Source: Streptomyces camelliae (GTDB lineage: Bacteria > Actinomycetota > Actinomycetes > Streptomycetales > Streptomycetaceae). From it: a stretch of 64,000 nucleotides of DNA. The stretch lies in the NCBI RefSeq assembly GCF_027625935.1, contig NZ_CP115300.1, forward strand, positions 8,866,001 to 8,930,000. Direction: 5' to 3'. Of this stretch, positions 43,687 through 52,798 are shown piece after piece. Positions within the stretch are counted from its first letter, which is position 1, and each line of letters starts with the position of its first letter. The notes beneath the pieces are model-generated. The model had not been told where the DNA came from. It was given only the letters and a program-made list of their open reading frames with translations, and did not search any database. The position numbers and the translations under genes are program-made.

Positions 43687-45297
43687 TCAGGAGCCGGAGC
43701 GGTGGCCTCCGTGGGACTGCTGTGCTTTCGGGGACCAGGAGGCGGAGGCGCTGCTCCGCGAGGTGGCGGCGGCGGTCGGACCGGCGCTTGTGCCGGCCGA
43801 CGGGGTGCTCGGCGATACCGATGGGGACGTGCCGGTCGTGGGAGCGGCCGAGGAAGGCGTCCGGCCGAGCGTCGTCAGCACCGCGTCGGTGACCAGACCG
43901 TCCGCGTTCGTGGTGAGGACGACGGGGTCGGCGGCGCCGAGAAGCCGATCGCAGCCCAGGTTGGTGAACGTCTGGTTGGCCCGCGCGGCGAGGAAACCGA
44001 AGAGGTTCGGCGCCATGGCCGGGTCCGGCGAGGGCGCCTTCTCGAACAGCGCCTTGTCCTTGAAGACGCGCTGGACGCCGGCCGGATCGCGGAAGAGGGT
44101 GGCACAGAAGGCCGCTCCGTCACCGTCGGCGCCGGCACCGACTGCGGGCATGTCGACTCCGGTGCGGTACGCGTCGGTCTTCGCGACACTGCTACGGCCG
44201 TCGACAAGCGTCATCGGGTCGTTCCGCGGGACCAGCGCGATCGGCGCCTTCTGGTCTGCCGCGGCGGACAGTTCGTCCAGCGCGAGGGCGGACGTGGCCC
44301 GGCCGTCGCCGGACTGGTCGGGCGCGGTGAACGGCTTGCAGCCAAGAGCGGGGTCCATGAACTGGGTCAGCAACAGGTTGTCGCTGCCGTTGGCCAGATC
44401 CCTGGGGGCGCTGGTGGTCGCCGACTTGGACCTGCCGTTGTGCCAGTGGTGCCGGTCGCCGCGGTTGGTCAGACGAGCGGCCTTCTTGAGTGCCGCCCTG
44501 CCGGCGGCGTTGTTCTGGGCGATACGGCCGTGCGCGTCGGTGAGGTAGTGGGTCACCACGTTGTCGCTTCCGTCCTGGTCCACGACGGAGAAGTCCCGAG
44601 TGGTCGGGCAGGGCAAGCCGTCCTTGGCGGTGCCGAGCGCCGGTACCCTGAGGTGCCTCTTGGCGATCTGGGCGTTGGCGGCCCGGAAGAAGGCCGGCGC
44701 ATTGCAGTACGCGAACTGGCCGAAGACCGATCCCGGCAGGCCGTTGACGCACTTGCCCTGGGCGAGACTGTCCGAACGACCGCTTGTCCGCAAGGTCAGA
44801 TTTGAGCTGTTGAAACCGAACCAGATGCCCACGGTCGAGCCGCGCGGCACCGAGGGCCGTGCGGTACGCGCGGCCGGTCTCGTGCCCTTGTCGATCACCA
44901 ATGGGTTGTAGACGGTCAGCTTGCCGCTCGGGGTGACGATCGCGGCTTCCACGAACGCCGACTGATCGGGGTTGGCCTCGTGGCAGGGTCCCTGTGCCGA
45001 ATCGGTCGCGACGAGCCTGTACGGCGTGGCCAGGCCACTGGCGGTGAGCGGGTTGTCCGGCACCAGCAGTGTGCAGTTCGGATCAGGTTTGCGGGCCGCC
45101 GCGGGCTGCGCGGCGGCCTCCTGCTTCTGTAGCGGGCGGTGCTGATCACGGCCTTCCGCCGCGAACACCGAACCCGCGACGACGGCGAGAATCACCGGCC
45201 CGCCGATCAACGCGAGTGACACCTTCGACCGCTTCCAGCGTCGGGCGTGCTCCCGCCGCGACGTACGCGACGACTGTGTCAAGTTGTTGCGGGCCAC
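43687..45297 (-). CDS. Secreted or membrane-anchored protein of unknown function
   Basis: The 536-residue product starts at GTG 45297, chosen because GAGGAG lies 7 nt upstream. A basic segment (RREHARRWKRSK) is followed by one hydrophobic stretch (VSLALIGGPVILAVVAGSVFA), giving an uncleaved anchor or signal peptide. The exported part has spaced Cys residues (CTLLVPDNPLTASGLATPY, CHEANP, CVNGLPG, YCNAPAFFRA, GCKPF, AFCATLF, LGCDRLL), likely disulfides, and a Ser/Thr/Ala-rich tail. It looks like an actinobacterial extracellular protein, but I recognise no domain. It stands alone. Confidence 0.8.
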   Translation of the reverse strand: MARNNLTQSSRTSRREHARRWKRSKVSLALIGGPVILAVVAGSVFAAEGRDQHRPLQKQEAAAQPAAARKPDPNCTLLVPDNPLTASGLATPYRLVATDSAQGPCHEANPDQSAFVEAAIVTPSGKLTVYNPLVIDKGTRPAARTARPSVPRGSTVGIWFGFNSSNLTLRTSGRSDSLAQGKCVNGLPGSVFGQFAYCNAPAFFRAANAQIAKRHLRVPALGTAKDGLPCPTTRDFSVVDQDGSDNVVTHYLTDAHGRIAQNNAAGRAALKKAARLTNRGDRHHWHNGRSKSATTSAPRDLANGSDNLLLTQFMDPALGCKPFTAPDQSGDGRATSALALDELSAAADQKAPIALVPRNDPMTLVDGRSSVAKTDAYRTGVDMPAVGAGADGDGAAFCATLFRDPAGVQRVFKDKALFEKAPSPDPAMAPNLFGFLAARANQTFTNLGCDRLLGAADPVVLTTNADGLVTDAVLTTLGRTPSSAAPTTGTSPSVSPSTPSAGTSAGPTAAATSRSSASASWSPKAQQSHGGHRSGS

Positions 45298-45583
45298 TGA
45301 ACTGCTCCTCACTGTGCGTCCCTCCGCAGGGAGTGACCCATGGCGGCGCGGGCGCAACGACGGTCATGACAGCGCGGGCCCCTTCTCGGCGTGACGGAGG
45401 GACGACCAACCCGATCACCCGGCAAGACGGATCCACTCGCGGTACGTGCCGAGCCCACGGGATGTTCAACCGCCGCACAGGCATTGCCGAACCTTGAACG
45501 AGCGGGAGTTCGGCCTGGTGACAGCCGCCGATGCCGACGCTGGTCTCGTCGCAGGGCAGGAGGAGAGTCCCGGGCGGCACCGG

Positions 45584-45819
45584 GTGACTGGCACGGAACT
45601 GGAGCTGCGGCACTTTCCGGATTCGTCGCCATCGCCGAGAAACTGCACTTCGGGCGGGCCGCCGAGCGGCCGCACATCGCCCATCCGTCGTTCAGGCAGC
45701 AGATCCGGCTGCTCGAACGGGACCTGAGGGTCAAACTCTACCCGCACACCGCCCGCGGCCTCCAACTCTTCGGCGCCGCGCTGACCATGCACCGGATCGC
45801 CGGCCGGGGCTGCCGGTAA
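45584..45819 (+). pseudogene. LysR-family regulator remnant (HTH only, frameshifted)
   Basis: GTG 45584 gives TGTELELRHF, the usual LysR N-terminus. The frame then shifts near 45620 into GFVAIAEKLHFGRAAERPHI, FRQQIRLLERDLRVKLYPHT and RGLQLFGAALTMHR, which is the LysR winged helix up to about residue 70. The whole effector-binding domain (about 220 residues) is gone. It must be non-functional. Confidence 0.75.
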
Positions 45820-45960
45820 CGCCTCCGAGACTCGGACAAGGGGCCGGGACACCGGGCGGTCGCTGCTCCCCGTCGGCTGCGTCACCGCCATACGTCGGTT
45901 ACGTTGGTAAAGCACCTGGTCGCAGGGGGGTAACAAGCCGTAACCCACCGAGGACGCTCC

Positions 45961-47547
45961 ATGACCGGCCTGATCGTCGTCCTGCTGTTGGTGGTCGTGG
46001 CCACAGCCGTGGCGACCGGTGCCCGGCGTTGGAGCCTGCCCGCCCCCTCGCTCCTCGTGGTCGTGGGTCTGGTCGTGGGGCTCATGCCCTGGGTTCCCGA
46101 GGTACGCCTGCCGCCTCACGTGATCAGCGTGCTGGTGCTGCCACCGCTGCTCTACGCCTCGGCCGGGGAGATCTCCGTCCGCGACCTGCGCACCGTGTGG
46201 CGGCCCGTGACCGGCCTGGTCTTCGGCCTGGTCCTCGCCTCGGCCATCGCCGTCGGGTACGTGGCCCGCGCGATCACCCCGCTCACGGCCGCGACCGCGT
46301 TCATCCTCGGCTCCGTCCTGGCCAGCACCGACCCCGTGGCCGTGACCGCGCTCGGCCGGCGCCTGTCTCTTCCACCGCGTGTGCAGGCCATGGTGCAGGC
46401 GGAAAGCCTGTTCAACGATGCCACCTCACTGGTCCTGTACAAGGTCGCCGTGGCCACCGCGGTGTCCGGCAGCGCCATCAGTGTGCCCGGGACCGTCCTG
46501 CAATTCCTGATCCTCGCGGGCGGAGGAGCCCTGATCGGGGCGGCGGTCGCCGCGGTGGTGACCCTGATCCGCAGACGGACCGACGACCCCATGCTGGAGA
46601 CCGTCGTCGCGTTGGTCACTCCCTACGCCTCGTACGTCGTCGCGGAGCAGTCGCACACCTCCGGCGTGACCGCTGTCATCGTCTCCGGGGTCGTCCTCGG
46701 CAGCACCGGCCACAAGCTCGGCAACGCCCCCGTCCGCCTCCAGGTCCACGCCGTCTACGAGACCGTGACCTTCCTGCTGGAGAGCGTCGTCTTCGCCCTG
46801 ATCGGCCTCGAACTTCCCTCGGCCGTCCGACATCTCGCGCGCGACGAGCACGGCTGGCCGCTGTGGGTGCCGGTGATCGCCTTCACCCTGCTGGCGATCC
46901 GCCTGCTGTGGATCTTCCCGCTGTCCGCCCTGATCCACCACCGGCACAGGGAGGGCGACAACCGCCTGTCCTGGCGCGTCCCGGCCGTCCTGTCCTGGGC
47001 GGGCACCCGAGGCGTCATGCCGCTGGCAGCCGCGCTCTCCATCCCCCTGGTCACCCACACAGGGGCGCCGCTGCCGCACCGGGCGCTCATTCTCACGCTC
47101 ACCACCGGGACCATCGCACTCACTCTCATATTCCAGGGCTTCACCCTGACCACCGTCGTCCGCCGCTCCGGCATCGCTCTGGAACCGGAGCACACCGCCC
47201 GCGAGGAGGCCCGGACCCGTCGGCACATCGCCCACGCCGCTCTCGACGAGCTCAAACTGCTGGGCGATCTGGATCAGCTCGCCGATCTGGGTAGCGCCGC
47301 CGAGGCCGCCTTGAAACAAGCCCGTCGTCATCTGGAAGCGCGCATCCACCAGGTCGAAGACGCCCACTACAGCGACCCGGACGCCCGTCCCGCCGACGCC
47401 TACCGCGAGATACGCCTGACACTCATCGCCATCGAGGCGGCCGAGCTCCAGCGCCTCTACGAAGCGAACAAGATCAGCAACGCCACCCGGCGCCGGATCC
47501 AGCACGAACTCGACCTCGAAGAAACCAGCCTCCGCCCCCGCGACTGA
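45961..47547 (+). CDS. CPA1-family Na+/H+ antiporter
   Basis: The 528-residue membrane protein has about twelve hydrophobic segments starting at residue 3, followed by a hydrophilic C-terminal domain from about residue 395. Ion-site motifs of the NhaP/NHE type are clear: LASTDPVAVTALGRRL near residue 117 and QAESLFNDATSLVLYKVA near 143, with the Asn-Asp pair. Such carriers exchange Na+ (or K+) for H+ at the plasma membrane. It is the one intact housekeeping-type gene in a belt of remnants, between the LysR and recombinase pseudogenes. The ATG at 45961 follows a weak ribosome site. Confidence 0.9.
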   Translation: MTGLIVVLLLVVVATAVATGARRWSLPAPSLLVVVGLVVGLMPWVPEVRLPPHVISVLVLPPLLYASAGEISVRDLRTVWRPVTGLVFGLVLASAIAVGYVARAITPLTAATAFILGSVLASTDPVAVTALGRRLSLPPRVQAMVQAESLFNDATSLVLYKVAVATAVSGSAISVPGTVLQFLILAGGGALIGAAVAAVVTLIRRRTDDPMLETVVALVTPYASYVVAEQSHTSGVTAVIVSGVVLGSTGHKLGNAPVRLQVHAVYETVTFLLESVVFALIGLELPSAVRHLARDEHGWPLWVPVIAFTLLAIRLLWIFPLSALIHHRHREGDNRLSWRVPAVLSWAGTRGVMPLAAALSIPLVTHTGAPLPHRALILTLTTGTIALTLIFQGFTLTTVVRRSGIALEPEHTAREEARTRRHIAHAALDELKLLGDLDQLADLGSAAEAALKQARRHLEARIHQVEDAHYSDPDARPADAYREIRLTLIAIEAAELQRLYEANKISNATRRRIQHELDLEETSLRPRD

Positions 47548-47619
47548 CGAGCTGCACCGAAGCCCGCCAGGCGTGGGCAGCGCGGCCGGGGTCGGGCCGG
47601 TTGGCTCCGATGCGGCCGT

Positions 47620-48541
47620 GGCGGCACCGGTGACCGGGACGGTGGTGGGGGTCCACCGGGATTCCATGCGCCGACCGCAGACGCCGCAGCACAGCAACTC
47701 CGCCAGGAGGTGGGTGCGTTTGGATCCGGCCTCCCGGCGGGAGATGTTGCAGCGCACGACGTCGCGGTGGCCGAGAGTGTGTCGGCGGATCGGCGAGGAA
47801 GGCCCGCACCGTGTTCAGCACCCGATGCAGGCCTTCCCGGCGTGGGTTGCGGACCGCTCGGCGGCGGACGGGCAGGGGATGCAGGAGTCGTTGAGGGCGT
47901 GGGTGATACGGGCGATGCTGTGCCCGGCCAGGTGCCGGCCGAAGATCCAGGACACGACCGGCCCGCACTCGGGGTCGGTGTCCAGACGCTGCGGGCGGAC
48001 CCCACGACGGGCCAGGGCCCGGTTGGGGTGCGGGCCGGCGTCGACGAGGCGGTAGCCGTAGGGAGGCCGGCTGCCGGGGTAGCGGCCCTGGTCACGGGTC
48101 TGCACGGTCATCGCGGTGCGGGTGCGGGTGCGGATCCGGGCACGGGCGATCTCCCGCTCGGACAGGATGCCGAGCAGGATCATCAGCTTCTCCTGCCCGC
48201 CGATCTGCGGATCCACCGCCCCGCCCGGCTCCGGTACCCACACTTCGATGCCGTAGTGGTCGAAGAACGGGGCCATGATGGCGAACTGGTTGCCGTAGAA
48301 GGCCCGCTCGCCGGAGCCGATGACGACCGCACCGAACTCCCCGTCGGGATCGGCCATCGCGGCGAGCAGGACCGCTGTCTCGGGTCGGCGCCCAGGGTGC
48401 GGTGCGGCTGCGCCCGGTGTCGAAGAACTCGTCGGCGAACCGTCCGTGTCCACAGACCAGGGCCTGGGCGCATGGCAACTGCCGAGCCTGCGACGTGCTG
48501 GGGTCGTGGTGGTCCTCGGTCGACCGCGGCCGTAGAACGCA
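47620..48541 (-). pseudogene. Serine recombinase remnant with several frameshifts
   Basis: Pieces of a large serine recombinase line up on the minus strand in at least three frames. From about 48541 the reading gives FYGR, then a frame change before STEDHHDPSTSQARQL, whose Ser is the likely catalytic residue. GHGRFADEFFDTGRSR follows; then, after another shift, GERAFYGNQFAIMAPFFDHY, SEREIARARIRTRTAM and GRYPGSRPPYGYRL. The zinc ribbon LLCCGVCGRRMESRW near 47690 is in a further frame. At least three frame changes make it inactive. It probably belonged to the integrative element that once used the attachment site at 49.6 kb. Confidence 0.85.
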
Positions 48542-48896
48542 GACCGCAGGCCACTGAACCGTGGATCACCGGTCTCACGCAGCCGCCGCGTGACTGGACC
48601 GGATGGCGCTACGGCTCAACTCGTCGACGCCTGACTCCGGCCTCCGTGCGCGCTGAATCTCCTGGTGTCCAGGGTCAGCTGGCTGCAGGGCGATGCCGAG
48701 GACGCCTGCCGCGGAACTTTCACCGTCTCCCCTCCGTTCGCCCTCGACTCCACGGGCATAGTGGGGTGGTGCGCGGAAGAGGACCCCGAAGAAGTGGGTC
48801 ATTCCGGTCGTGCACGCAACGCGCGTGACCGCAATCAGTAGCGACCTGCGTCGACACGGCCGAGCAGACACACATTCCAACGGGGGCTATCGCACC
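48542..48896. other. Gap upstream of truncated protease gene
   Basis: About 355 bp without a convincing gene. The right part (48780-48896) should contain the promoter of the protease gene, but no well-spaced -35/-10 pair is obvious. The left part may be the last upstream sequence of the recombinase. Confidence 0.35.
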
Positions 48897-49592
48897 ATGC
48901 GTTCCATATCTGTGCTCGTTGCGCGTCGGCGCGGACAGCAGCGAACCGTTCTCGCCGCCACCGGGCTCGTCGCGGCCCTGGCGCTCACCACGACCGCCTG
49001 TGGCGGCTCCGGTGCGCAGACCGCGAACGGCGCCTCCGGTGCCGCCGCTTCCCAGTCGGCCGGCAGCGCCGACGGCAAGGTCCAGGTTCCGGCCGGCCTC
49101 GCGAACAAGCTCAAGGAGCACGGGATCAACGTCTCCCAGTGGGAGAACGGCAGCTGGAAGAACTGGGACAAGTCCAAGTGGCTCAGGGACGCCAAGGACT
49201 TCGTCAATCCGGTGATCAAGGGGCTGTGGAAGCCGGAGCGGATGCAGTCGGCGCAGGAGGCCAACAAGACGGTCTCCACCAAGGACGCCTACGCCGGCCA
49301 GGGAATGAGCGATCCGGCCCCACAGCCCGTGCAGGCTCTGGCCGAGAAGACCCCGTACCACGAGTACTCCGCCCCCGTCGGCAAGGTCTTCTTCGACTCG
49401 CCCCGGGGCCCGATGGTCTGCTCCGGCACGATCATCAAGGACGTCAACCACCCACCGCCACACGTTCAGGTGACGACAAATCTCCTATGCACTCTCATTC
49501 CACTCCCTCATGGCTTGCAACAGTTCGGCACTTGCCGACACGGTGCGGCATTGCCCGGCACGCGACGCCTCGGTTTGGCAACGCACTCATAA
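48897..49592 (+). pseudogene. Truncated secreted trypsin/V8-like serine protease
   Basis: The ATG at 48897 opens a lipoprotein-like signal (TVLAATGLVAALALTTTAC) and a pro-region typical of Streptomyces trypsin-like proteases. The start of the catalytic domain, YSAPVGKVFFDSPRGPMVCSGTIIKD (split here as YSAPVGKVFFDSPRG and PMVCSGTIIKD), is normal, but homology ends at about 49450, just before the TAGHC segment that would carry the catalytic His. The frame runs on for about 45 unrelated codons and stops inside the tRNA-like sequence. The catalytic triad is absent, so the product is not a protease. The break marks a recombination joint. Confidence 0.8.
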
Positions 49593-49627
49593 TCCGTCGG
49601 CCGTGGGTTCGAGTCCCACCCGCGCAC
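49581..49627 (+). other. 3' part of a tRNA (CAT anticodon), probable old attachment site
   Basis: The stretch holds an anticodon loop CTCATAA with a partly paired stem (ACGCA/TCCGT), a variable loop, a perfect T-arm GTGGG-TTCGAGT-CCCAC at 49603-49619 and an acceptor 3' strand CCGCGCA. No matching 5' acceptor strand or proper D-arm is present upstream, so only the 3' part of a Met- or Ile2-type tRNA is left. Integrases commonly recombine at the 3' ends of tRNA genes and leave such copies behind. Confidence 0.6.
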
Positions 49628-49631
49628 TTCT

Positions 49632-49664
49632 GCAGGTCTGTGACCTGCGGAAACGTTCATTTTT
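49632..49664 (+). terminator. Hairpin with T-rich tail after the tRNA remnant
   Basis: GCAGGTC-TGT-GACCTGC (49632-49648) forms a 7-bp stem, and a short T-rich tail (ATTTTT near 49659) follows. Its place directly after the tRNA 3' end suggests the original tRNA terminator, so the right-hand flank is probably the native chromosome. Confidence 0.6.
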
Positions 49665-49944
49665 GGATGTCGGATCGTCACCTTGCCTGAACGGACTAAT
49701 CCGCAACTCGACCCTCTCTCGTATGGCCCCCTCGCCCGGGCGGCGGGACCGGCATGTGGGCCTGTCACCAGTGCTGCGCCATGCCCAGCTCGTCGGTGTA
49801 CCGGGCAGGCGATCGACCTTCAGCCAGATCAACGTGCCGTGGATCGCGGAGTTCGCCGCAGTGCTCGCGCCAGGGGCCGGCCGTCGGCCGCGGGTGCATC
49901 CGGTGCTGGGACACGCCGTCCAGGGACGGCCCTGTATCCGAGAC
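49665..49944. other. Gap between tRNA remnant and lutC
   Basis: No complete gene is seen. A plus-strand frame reads FSQINVPWIAEFAAVLAPGA and VHPVLGHAVQGRP near 49810-49930, which may be a small leftover of a gene, possibly from a mobile element, but I cannot assign it. The end should contain the terminator of the minus-strand operon. Confidence 0.35.
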
Positions 49945-50580
49945 CTAGTCGTCCGCGATCACGACGAGGTCGAGCGTTCGCGGTCCGTGCACGCCCTCCA
50001 CCCGGTCCAGTTCGATGTCGCTGGTGGCTGAGGGACCGGAGATCAGGGTCAGCGGCCGACGTGGGTGGAGCAGGCGCAGCGCCTCGGGCACATCAGCGGC
50101 GATCTGGCTGGCCCTGACCACGCAGACATGCTGGTCCGGCAGCAGGGTCAGTGCGCGGCGTCCCTGTCCGGGCCCGCTGTCGAGGACGACCGTGCCGGTG
50201 AGGGCGATCGCCGCGGCGACGGTGGTGAGTACGGCGTCCGCTGCGTCGAGTTGCCGGACTGTCAGTGGTGGAGTGTCCTCCAGCCGGGACCAGGCGCCCT
50301 CGGCTACCAGGTCTTCGGGGAAACCCGGGGGCACCACGAGGGATTTCGCTCCGGTGCGGGCCAGCGCGCGGCCCACGGCGGCGACGGCGTCGGACGGTGG
50401 AACACGGACGACAGTGGCGCGGTAGTCGGCGGCGCGTTCGACGAACAGCTCGACGACGTCCGGTCCCGCCTGGTGGGAGCGCGGATCGCGCGGGATGGGG
50501 TCGCCGTCGGAAGCTTCGGCGCCTGGTACGTCTGCCAGTGCGCTCCGGATCGCGCCCAGTACGGTGTCGCGGCCACTCAT
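49945..50580 (-). CDS. lutC: LutC-like LUD-domain protein of the lactate utilisation complex
   Basis: The 211-residue protein begins SGRDTVLGAIRSALADVPG and belongs to the LUD/YkgG family: VVPPGFPEDLV, then VLTTVAAAIALTGTVVLDSG and QHVCVVRASQI are typical. With LutA and LutB it forms the iron-sulfur enzyme system that oxidises L-lactate to pyruvate in the cytoplasm. ATG 50580 was chosen because it overlaps the lutB stop; the longer reading is a shadow. It is the last gene of the sugar-acid catabolic operon. Confidence 0.88.
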   Translation of the reverse strand: MSGRDTVLGAIRSALADVPGAEASDGDPIPRDPRSHQAGPDVVELFVERAADYRATVVRVPPSDAVAAVGRALARTGAKSLVVPPGFPEDLVAEGAWSRLEDTPPLTVRQLDAADAVLTTVAAAIALTGTVVLDSGPGQGRRALTLLPDQHVCVVRASQIAADVPEALRLLHPRRPLTLISGPSATSDIELDRVEGVHGPRTLDLVVIADD

Positions 50581-52061
50581 CGGCTCTTCCCGTTCCTCGT
50601 CGTACGGCCTTCTTCTCTCGTGCGCCGCCACCAGGCGCGCAGGGACTCGCGGGCCGGCGCGGGGGTGTCACGGGTGCCTGACCACCGGGCGAACGGGCCG
50701 GGCAGGACTCCGATCCGGCCGTCGCGGGCCACCAGCCGGGCGCCGAGGGCGGCGAGGCGCTGGAGTGCGGCCAGCCGCCTAGGGGAGGACAGCACCGCGC
50801 CTGCGGCCTTCATGGCGAGCGCCTCGGGGGTGGGCAGTATCCGGTCCCGGCGCTTGGCCTCCACGGCCTTCGACCGCAGATGGACGAGCACCTCCGGAAT
50901 GTCGATCTTGACCGGGCAGGCGTCGTAGCAGGCCCCGCACAGGGTGGAGGCGAAGGGCAGCGAGGCCGCGTTCTCCACGCCGACGAGCTGCGGGGTGAGT
51001 ACAGCGCCGATGGGGCCGGGGTAGACCGACCCGTAGGCGTGGCCGCCGGTGCGCTCGTACACCGGGCAGACGTTCAGGCAGGCCGAGCAGCGGATGCAGG
51101 ACAGCGCCTGCCGGCCCACCTCGTCGGCCAGGGTCGCGGTGCGGCCGTTGTCGAGGAGCACCAGATGGAAGTCCTGCGGCCCGTCTCCCTCCATGACGCC
51201 CGTCCACAACGAGGTGTACGGGTTCATCCGCTCGCCCGTGGACGAGCGGGGCAGCAGCCGTAGGAAGACGTCCAGGTCGGCGAAGGAGGGGAGGACCTTC
51301 TCGATGCCCATGACGGTGATCAGGGTCTCCGGCAGGGTCAGGCACATCCGCCCGTTGCCCTCGGACTCCACGACCACCACCGTTCCGGTGTCGGCAGCGG
51401 CGAAGTTGGCTCCGGAGACGGCCACCTTGGCGCGCAGGAATTTCTCCCGCAGATGGAGCCGGGCCGCTTCGGCCAGGTCCCGCGGGTCGTCGGTGAGTCC
51501 CTCGGCAGCGGGCCGGCCCCACTTGCCCATCTGCCGCCGGAAGATCTCGCGGATCTCGGAGCGGCCCCGGTGGATGGCCGGTACGAGGATGTGCGAGGGC
51601 CGGTCGCCGCCCAACTGCACGATCAGTTCGGCGAGATCGGTCTCATACGCGCGGATGCCGGCCTCGGCGAGCGCCTCGTTGAGGCCGATCTCCTGGGTCG
51701 CCATCGACTTGACCTTGACGATCTCGTTCTCGCCGGTCGCCCGCACCAGCCGCGTGACGATGGCGTTCGCCTCGGCCGCGTCCGCCGCCCAGTGGACCGT
51801 GCCGCCGGCGGCGGTCACCGTCTCCTCCAGCCGCAGGAGATGCCGGTCGAGGTGGCGCAGGGTACGGCGCTTGAGGGCAGCCGCCGTCTCCCGCAGGTCC
51901 TCCCAGTCGTCGAGCTCGGCGGTGACCGCCAGCCGCCTGTCCCGGATGGTGCCGGTGGCCCGGCGCAGGTTCGCGCGCAGCCGGGTGTCGGCGAGCGCGG
52001 CGCGCGCTGCCTCGGGGAAGGGCGGGGTGCCCAGCCATACGACATTGTCGGCGCCGCTCAC
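50577..52061 (-). CDS. lutB: LutB, iron-sulfur LUD-domain subunit of L-lactate oxidation
   Basis: The 494-residue protein has an N-terminal LUD domain (TGENEIVKVKSMATQEIGLN, VSGANFAAADTGTVVVVESE) and two 4Fe-4S binding sites: CIRCSACLNVCPVYERTGGH near residue 322 and CGACYDACPVKIDIPE near 373. This order is that of LutB/YkgF. GTG 52061 overlaps the lutA stop (GTGA). It works with LutA and LutC to turn L-lactate into pyruvate. Here L-lactate should come from the aldol-type cleavage by the FAH-family enzyme encoded upstream in the same operon. Confidence 0.92.
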   Translation of the reverse strand: MSGADNVVWLGTPPFPEAARAALADTRLRANLRRATGTIRDRRLAVTAELDDWEDLRETAAALKRRTLRHLDRHLLRLEETVTAAGGTVHWAADAAEANAIVTRLVRATGENEIVKVKSMATQEIGLNEALAEAGIRAYETDLAELIVQLGGDRPSHILVPAIHRGRSEIREIFRRQMGKWGRPAAEGLTDDPRDLAEAARLHLREKFLRAKVAVSGANFAAADTGTVVVVESEGNGRMCLTLPETLITVMGIEKVLPSFADLDVFLRLLPRSSTGERMNPYTSLWTGVMEGDGPQDFHLVLLDNGRTATLADEVGRQALSCIRCSACLNVCPVYERTGGHAYGSVYPGPIGAVLTPQLVGVENAASLPFASTLCGACYDACPVKIDIPEVLVHLRSKAVEAKRRDRILPTPEALAMKAAGAVLSSPRRLAALQRLAALGARLVARDGRIGVLPGPFARWSGTRDTPAPARESLRAWWRRTREEGRTTRNGKSR

Positions 52062-52798
52062 CGTACGCTCCCTTCGGTGGAGGCCAGGATCTCGGCCAGG
52101 TGCATCGTGCCGACGCCGGTCCGCAGCCGGGACAGGCCGCCGCCGATGTGTGTCAGGCAGGAGTTGTCGCCCGCGCACAGGTATTCGGCGCCGGTGTCCA
52201 GGACATGGCGCATCTTGTCGGCCAGCATGGCGTTGGACACGTCCGCGTTCTTCAGCGCGAAGGTGCCGCCGAAGCCGCAGCAGGACTCGGCGGCGGGCAG
52301 TTCGACGAGGTCGATGCCCTTCACCGCGCGCAGCAGCGTGAGCGGCCGGTCGCCGACGCGCAGCATGCGCAGCGAGTGGCAGGTCGGGTGGTAGGTGACA
52401 CGGTGCGGGAAGTGGGCGCCGACGTCGGTGACCCCGAGGACGTCGACGAGGAGTTCCGACAGCTCGTACACCGTCGGCACCACCCGCTCGACCGCCTCGG
52501 TGAGCGCGGCGTCCCCCAACTGGGCTGCGACCACACGGTGTTGGTCGCGGACCATGCCCGCGCAGGAGCCGGAAGGAGTGACCACGGCGTCGTAACCCGC
52601 GAAGACCTTCGAGAAACGGCGCACCATGGGCAGAGTCTCGGGGCGGTAGCCGGTGTTGAAGTGCATCTGGCCGCAGCAGGTCTGGCCCTGCGGGAACTCC
52701 ACGGTGTGGCCGAGCCGTTCCAGCAGTTCGGTCACCGCGCGGCCGGTGCGGGGGAACATCATGTCGTTGAAGCAGGTGATGAAGAGAGCTATGCGCAT
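52058..52798 (-). CDS. lutA: LutA, cysteine-rich subunit of L-lactate oxidation
   Basis: The 246-residue protein has the two Cys-rich CCG motifs of LutA/YkgE and heterodisulfide-reductase-like proteins: QTCCGQMHFNTGY near residue 41 and ESCCGFGGTFALKN near 170. Additional conserved Cys are in PSGSCAGM and HPTCHSLRM. ATG 52798 lies within the last codons of the lactonase gene, a 10-bp overlap. It is the first of three tightly packed lut genes. Confidence 0.92.
   Translation of the reverse strand: MRIALFITCFNDMMFPRTGRAVTELLERLGHTVEFPQGQTCCGQMHFNTGYRPETLPMVRRFSKVFAGYDAVVTPSGSCAGMVRDQHRVVAAQLGDAALTEAVERVVPTVYELSELLVDVLGVTDVGAHFPHRVTYHPTCHSLRMLRVGDRPLTLLRAVKGIDLVELPAAESCCGFGGTFALKNADVSNAMLADKMRHVLDTGAEYLCAGDNSCLTHIGGGLSRLRTGVGTMHLAEILASTEGSVR

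Noticed and set aside
49540..49627. A complete tRNA gene with CAT anticodon.
   Set aside because: The T-arm and anticodon loop are good, but the anticodon stem has a mismatch and I could not find a D-arm or 5' acceptor strand pairing with CCGCGCA. Called a remnant instead.
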